Positions 60,568 to 64,000 of a DNA stretch of 64,000 nucleotides are shown in pieces. Source of the stretch: Chlorogloeopsis sp. ULAP01 (lineage in GTDB: Bacteria; Cyanobacteriota; Cyanobacteriia; Cyanobacteriales; Nostocaceae); NCBI RefSeq assembly GCF_030381805.1, contig NZ_JAUDRH010000002.1, forward strand, positions 62,001 through 126,000. The letters are read 5' to 3'. Under the pieces are notes generated by a model. That model worked only from the letters and a program-made list of their open reading frames with translations, was not told where the DNA came from and ran no database searches. The position numbers and the translations under genes were made by a program. Position 1 is the stretch's first letter. Every line of letters begins with the position of its first letter.

Positions 60568-61950
60568 CTACAGCCCTAGCCAAGAAAGCACCATTTGCCA
60601 CCAAGAATTAATTGAGGAAGTACTTACCTGCCCCTCTAACTTCATTCTTCTACGAATATCCTGAATTTTCCAGTTAGTTAATTTAGCAAGAGTCTGCGCT
60701 TCTTGTTCAAAACGTTTGGCTAAAGAGCGTTTATATTCTCTGCCTGCCTGACATTTGACTTCACCTGTAAAAGGATGTTGCAAAATATAACGCCATTGGA
60801 AATTTTCGCGGTTAGAAGTTGCTTGAAACATTAAGTCTTCGGGGAATTTATCACGCGTATAGCGAACGTGCAAACGAGTGATGAAGACATTACTAGACGG
60901 AATTATTGAACCGCGAAAAGGCGCTGATTGGTAAATATCAGGAGGACTATCTAGCCAAAATACACCTGCTTGTTTGAGTTCTTCGCGGTTGAGAGGTTCG
61001 GCAGAACACGGATCGCAACTACCCATATCCCACGCATATTCTAGAAAAGCCACTTTCCGGTCTTCTCTGATGTATGCTGCTTTAAACATAGATTTATAAA
61101 ATCCGCCAAATTCACTTTTGACAAATAGAGGAATATTGGTATCAGAAGGAATTTTTACTGTGCGGTAGTTAGTTAGCTCTGTTTGTCCTTGCGGTGAGAG
61201 AATGTAGACAATCAAATCTTGTTCCGATGTGGAATTTATCATGCCCAAACGAATCGGTAGCATGAATCTAGAAGACTTGTAAGAAATTTGCAGTGGACGC
61301 AAGTTCTGATAGCCAGTCTCCTCGAATTTATCTAGGTTGACTTTAGCAACGAAGAATTTCATATTTTGCCGGATATAAGGCTTCAGTAATTGTTTTGCTC
61401 CTCTGGGAATTTTGTAACCATTACGAACAAGCCAAGTTTCCAGCCCGCCAGATTCTTTTGCACTCAAAATTACAATGTCATATTCACCCACATTGAAACG
61501 TGCTTCGACAGTTACGCCCAAATCACTACTGGCTTTTCTCGCCCTTGCTTCTTCTGTTGCTGCTGATGGTGCAGCAGCAGATTGATTTAGCGTAGATGGG
61601 TAGGGTGTGGCGCAAGGATCGGAGTCGAAATATTCTACCAACCGTGGTGCGCTAAAAGTATCTAAACGCTCAATGATATTGGGGTTGGCAACACGAACTT
61701 GCTCTTTTTGCAGCACAGTGGGTACAGGTACGACAACCGCAAAATCTTTAACATCACCTTGGTAATCATTTGCCATCGTTAGGACAGTGCTATCCCCACT
61801 ACGTGCAATTACTACCTGCGAAGCTTTGTTGTATAGTTTTGTATCAGCTTTGGCAACATAAAAACCGCAAAATGCCCAAGCTGTAGGTGCAAAGCAAAAA
61901 ACAACTACAAATATCAGCAGTAATGAAATTAGGAATTTTAAAGGTTTCAT
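60568..61950 (-). CDS. DUF2330 exported protein
   Basis: 460 residues with a signal peptide (FLISLLLIFVVVFCFAPTAWA) and immediately after it CGFYVAKADTKLYNKASQVV, the conserved start of DUF2330. Further family features are FAVVVPVPTVLQKEQVRV and a paired-Cys segment DMGSCDPCSAEP. Near the C-terminus a possible membrane-associating Trp-rich tail (WWQMVLSWLGL). Likely in the periplasm or at the membrane; function unknown. Confidence 0.87.
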   Translation of the reverse strand: MKPLKFLISLLLIFVVVFCFAPTAWAFCGFYVAKADTKLYNKASQVVIARSGDSTVLTMANDYQGDVKDFAVVVPVPTVLQKEQVRVANPNIIERLDTFSAPRLVEYFDSDPCATPYPSTLNQSAAAPSAATEEARARKASSDLGVTVEARFNVGEYDIVILSAKESGGLETWLVRNGYKIPRGAKQLLKPYIRQNMKFFVAKVNLDKFEETGYQNLRPLQISYKSSRFMLPIRLGMINSTSEQDLIVYILSPQGQTELTNYRTVKIPSDTNIPLFVKSEFGGFYKSMFKAAYIREDRKVAFLEYAWDMGSCDPCSAEPLNREELKQAGVFWLDSPPDIYQSAPFRGSIIPSSNVFITRLHVRYTRDKFPEDLMFQATSNRENFQWRYILQHPFTGEVKCQAGREYKRSLAKRFEQEAQTLAKLTNWKIQDIRRRMKLEGQVSTSSINSWWQMVLSWLGL

Positions 61951-62021
61951 AAGATGATAGTCATTTGTTATTGGTAGGGGCGGGTTTATTTAGATATTTC
62001 TTCATCCTAGAGAGATTGTTG

Positions 62022-63017
62022 TTAAAACCCGCCCGTACAGTGGTTAGTAGTTATGAGTTGATGGTTTATTACTTCCTTTGTCTCCCTCTCCCCCACTTCC
62101 CCACCTTCCCCAACTTCCCATCCAAAACGCGGTGCTTGCCAAATCACATCCAGCAGGATGGTAAATGGAGCAAGGATGAATAATGCCCAGAAAACTGCGG
62201 TGGAAAGAAAGAAGTAATTCCGCAAAATAAAAGTCAATGTGGCGATCGCTACTGCCCAAATCACACGTCCGATTCTTGAATTAGGAATTGAGCGCGGATC
62301 TGTCACCATGAACAATGCAAACACTAGTAAAGAGCCGCTCATCAAGCGATGCCAGTAAACATCCCAAGTCCAACCTAACCAAAGGTTGCGGCTCGCCTCC
62401 AAACCAGCGTATACACCCAAAAAAGCTGCTGTAGTGTCCCAGCGTCCAATCCGCTTGAGAACCATGCCCCCAGTTCCGACAAATAACAGCCCATACCACC
62501 ATTCCTCACCCCACTGTCCAGGGGAAACCCAGGCATCGGAAGTTAGTACCAAGGCAGAAATAATGCCAAAATTGGCAGGATTGAAAAAATGTTTATCGTC
62601 GATTTTGAAGACAAATTTGCTGGCGATCGCTACTACCGCAGCAAAAGCCATTGTTGTCCAATGATCAGCCCGCAACAGTAGGCTAAGTCCTAAAGAAGTA
62701 ATCAAAGGACTACGGAAAGAGGACATAGGGAGGGGGAGGACGCGGGGACGCGGGAACGCGGGGACGCAAAGACAAGGAGTTGAGGAAGTGATAAGAGTAA
62801 ATTCTTCCCTATCTTCCCCATCTCTCCCACTCTCCTCTTGTTGCAGGGCTTCTCTCCACTTATTTATCACTGAGAATATCCATTGTGTTGACAAACAGGT
62901 GGCAATTGTTACTCCTATAAATTCCGGATGTAACGTCCAATCTCTTGTACCTATCCCCAAAACTAGGAATAGAGAGAGAAAAAGTATTTGATAGTCTCGT
63001 GTATCTTGGAACAGCAT
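62022..63017 (-). CDS. RnfD/NqrB-like membrane protein
   Basis: 331 residues with many transmembrane helices. Sequence such as LLLRADHWTTMAFAAVVAIA, DKHFFNPANFGIISALVLT and SGSLLVFALFMVTDPRSIPN matches the NQR2/RnfD/RnfE family (the FNPA/NPANFG segment is typical). It is a stand-alone homologue of a redox-pump subunit; no other rnf or nqr gene is near. Two stretches (about residues 62-100 and 298-316) are encoded by repeat-type DNA: GACGCGGGGACGCGGGAACG units and CTTCCCCAC-type units. The latter alters the C-terminus. Confidence 0.85.
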   Translation of the reverse strand: MLFQDTRDYQILFLSLFLVLGIGTRDWTLHPEFIGVTIATCLSTQWIFSVINKWREALQQEESGRDGEDREEFTLITSSTPCLCVPAFPRPRVLPLPMSSFRSPLITSLGLSLLLRADHWTTMAFAAVVAIASKFVFKIDDKHFFNPANFGIISALVLTSDAWVSPGQWGEEWWYGLLFVGTGGMVLKRIGRWDTTAAFLGVYAGLEASRNLWLGWTWDVYWHRLMSGSLLVFALFMVTDPRSIPNSRIGRVIWAVAIATLTFILRNYFFLSTAVFWALFILAPFTILLDVIWQAPRFGWEVGEGGEVGERETKEVINHQLITTNHCTGGF

Positions 63018-63136
63018 TAACCGAATAAATCGGGGTTTACCCTTAGATATGTTCTAATTTAGGTGGGTAAAGACAAAAACTGCGCCATTGTTACAGAATT
63101 TGTTACAAGTAAGATGAATGCAGCAATAAAGTTAAG

Positions 63137-63850
63137 ATGCAGTTTTATCCTCTATTTCCGGTTTTGCACCCAATCCTCAAACCCCGCTTTCCTGATTGTC
63201 TGTGGGAAGGCGATCGCAATTCCAAATTTATCGCCTTATCGTTTGATGATGGCCCTCATCCCCAATACACGCCGCAACTATTAAAAGTTTTAGATCGTTA
63301 CAACATTACAGCAAATTTCTTTTGGTTGGGTGCTTGTGTCAACCGTTCGCCAGAAATAGCAAAAGAGATATGCGATCGTGGACACTGGATCGGATTGCAC
63401 GGTTACGATCATCGCAATTTTCCCATGCTCACTCCCAACGACTTAAAGCAAAGCCTAGAGAAAACCCAAGTTGCTATCTATCAAGCCTGTAACCTCGAAC
63501 CTCAACAAGTACGTGATGTCCGTCCCCCCAACGGTTTATTTACACCCAAAACACTGAATTTTCTACGTCAGTGGGATTATCGAGCTGTGATGTGGAGCGT
63601 TGTACCAGAAGATTGGGTAAGACCGGGAGTTGCAGCTGTTGTACAGCGTGTACTTAAGAATATAAACAACGGCTCTATTATTGTGTTACATGATGGAGTT
63701 TGTGGTGGAGAAGATGTAGCCGAAATCGCACAAGTTCTCATTCCCCTACTCCTGCAACAAGGCTATCAATTTGTAACCATAGATACTCTTTGGCAGCAAG
63801 TAAAGCAGAGAGCGGAAGTAGTAAAGGTAAAGGGAGAATTAAAAATTTAG
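63137..63850 (+). CDS. Polysaccharide deacetylase (NodB homology) protein
   Basis: 237 residues, no signal peptide visible. NodB motifs: SFDDGPHPQYTPQLL (motif 1, catalytic Asp and metal Asp), HGYDHRNFPMLT (motif 2, H-x3-H metal ligands), VRPPNGLFTP (motif 3), DWVRPG (motif 4) and VLHDG (motif 5). A metal-dependent carbohydrate esterase (CE4) removing acetyl groups from a polysaccharide or peptidoglycan. ATG start; it diverges from the RnfD-like gene. Confidence 0.92.
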   Translation: MQFYPLFPVLHPILKPRFPDCLWEGDRNSKFIALSFDDGPHPQYTPQLLKVLDRYNITANFFWLGACVNRSPEIAKEICDRGHWIGLHGYDHRNFPMLTPNDLKQSLEKTQVAIYQACNLEPQQVRDVRPPNGLFTPKTLNFLRQWDYRAVMWSVVPEDWVRPGVAAVVQRVLKNINNGSIIVLHDGVCGGEDVAEIAQVLIPLLLQQGYQFVTIDTLWQQVKQRAEVVKVKGELKI

Positions 63851-63863
63851 CATCTTCCTCCTA

Positions 63864-64000
63864 CCTACCAACGGATACGCCGTACCTACGCTCTTGCGCG
63901 TTCGCCGTCAGGCGTTGCGTTAGCTAGCGACTTCTGTAGACGGGCTTTGCCCGGCTTCCCGTCGGGTAAGTAGCTGCTCCGCATCTACCGCGTCTACTGC
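63864..64000. repeat. GC-rich repeat at the right edge
   Basis: GC-rich, locally palindromic sequence (GTCAGGCGTTGCGTTAGC, CGGGCTTTGCCCGGC) of the same general class as the blocks at 1396-1565 and 18125-18435. It continues beyond the window. No gene. Confidence 0.55.

Overview
The window is chromosomal DNA from a filamentous, probably heterocyst-forming cyanobacterium (Nostocales). This rests on abundant HIP1 octamers (GCGATCGC), AT-rich intergenic DNA full of cyanobacterial palindromic and heptameric repeats, a sucrose synthase, the circadian output regulator RpaA, a phytochrome with its response regulator, cyanobacteria-specific families (DUF2555, DUF3370) and a mycosporine-like amino acid (MAA) sunscreen operon. 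No rRNA, tRNA, transposase or CRISPR array was seen.

Layout. 1-7 kb: end of sucrose synthase, a peptidoglycan-binding protein, an esterase, DUF2555, coaBC, an acyltransferase and rpaA. 7.5-12 kb: an AT-rich accessory block with a ParA ATPase on the minus strand and, divergently, a three-gene operon: a restriction-type nuclease domain fused to a second ParA, a ParB-like/helix-hairpin-helix protein, and a winged-helix protein with a C-terminal membrane anchor. I think this is the least-described system here. 12-14.4 kb: two divergent glycosyltransferases. 14.7-18 kb: phytochrome kinase, Rcp1-like regulator and a 46-residue membrane protein. 18.8-22 kb: a PlsY-PEP-synthase fusion overlapping a cupin. 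22.1-29.8 kb: the MAA operon mysA-mysB-mysC-mysE, in which mysE has an extra, catalytically degenerate condensation domain. 30-33 kb: a gene-poor gap, kptA and a PLP lyase. 33-38.5 kb: an iron/siderophore uptake locus (AraC regulator, AMIN-TonB receptor, lipoprotein, truncated exporter).

38.5-56.9 kb is a zone of gene turnover. It holds a Uma2 nuclease, two DUF433/DUF5615 toxin-antitoxin-like pairs each bracketed by direct repeats, remnants of rarA, a LysR gene and a BsuBI/PstI-type restriction-modification system, a group of detoxification-type genes (AraC, aldo/keto reductase, two SnoaL-like proteins, LysR, quinone oxidoreductase), and three or four imperfect-palindrome sites that look like integron attC sites. 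recJ and several small damaged genes follow. 57-64 kb returns to ordinary genes: sbcD, exoD, an ABC-2 permease, DUF2330, an RnfD-like protein and a polysaccharide deacetylase.

A recurring theme is that sequence normally found between genes (G-rich tandem or inverted repeats) lies in frame inside coding regions: the phytochrome kinase, recJ, the TonB receptor and the RnfD-like gene. Several genes are interrupted by a single in-frame stop or a one-base frameshift, so either decay or assembly error must be considered for them. All assignments come from reading motifs by eye; no database search was run.
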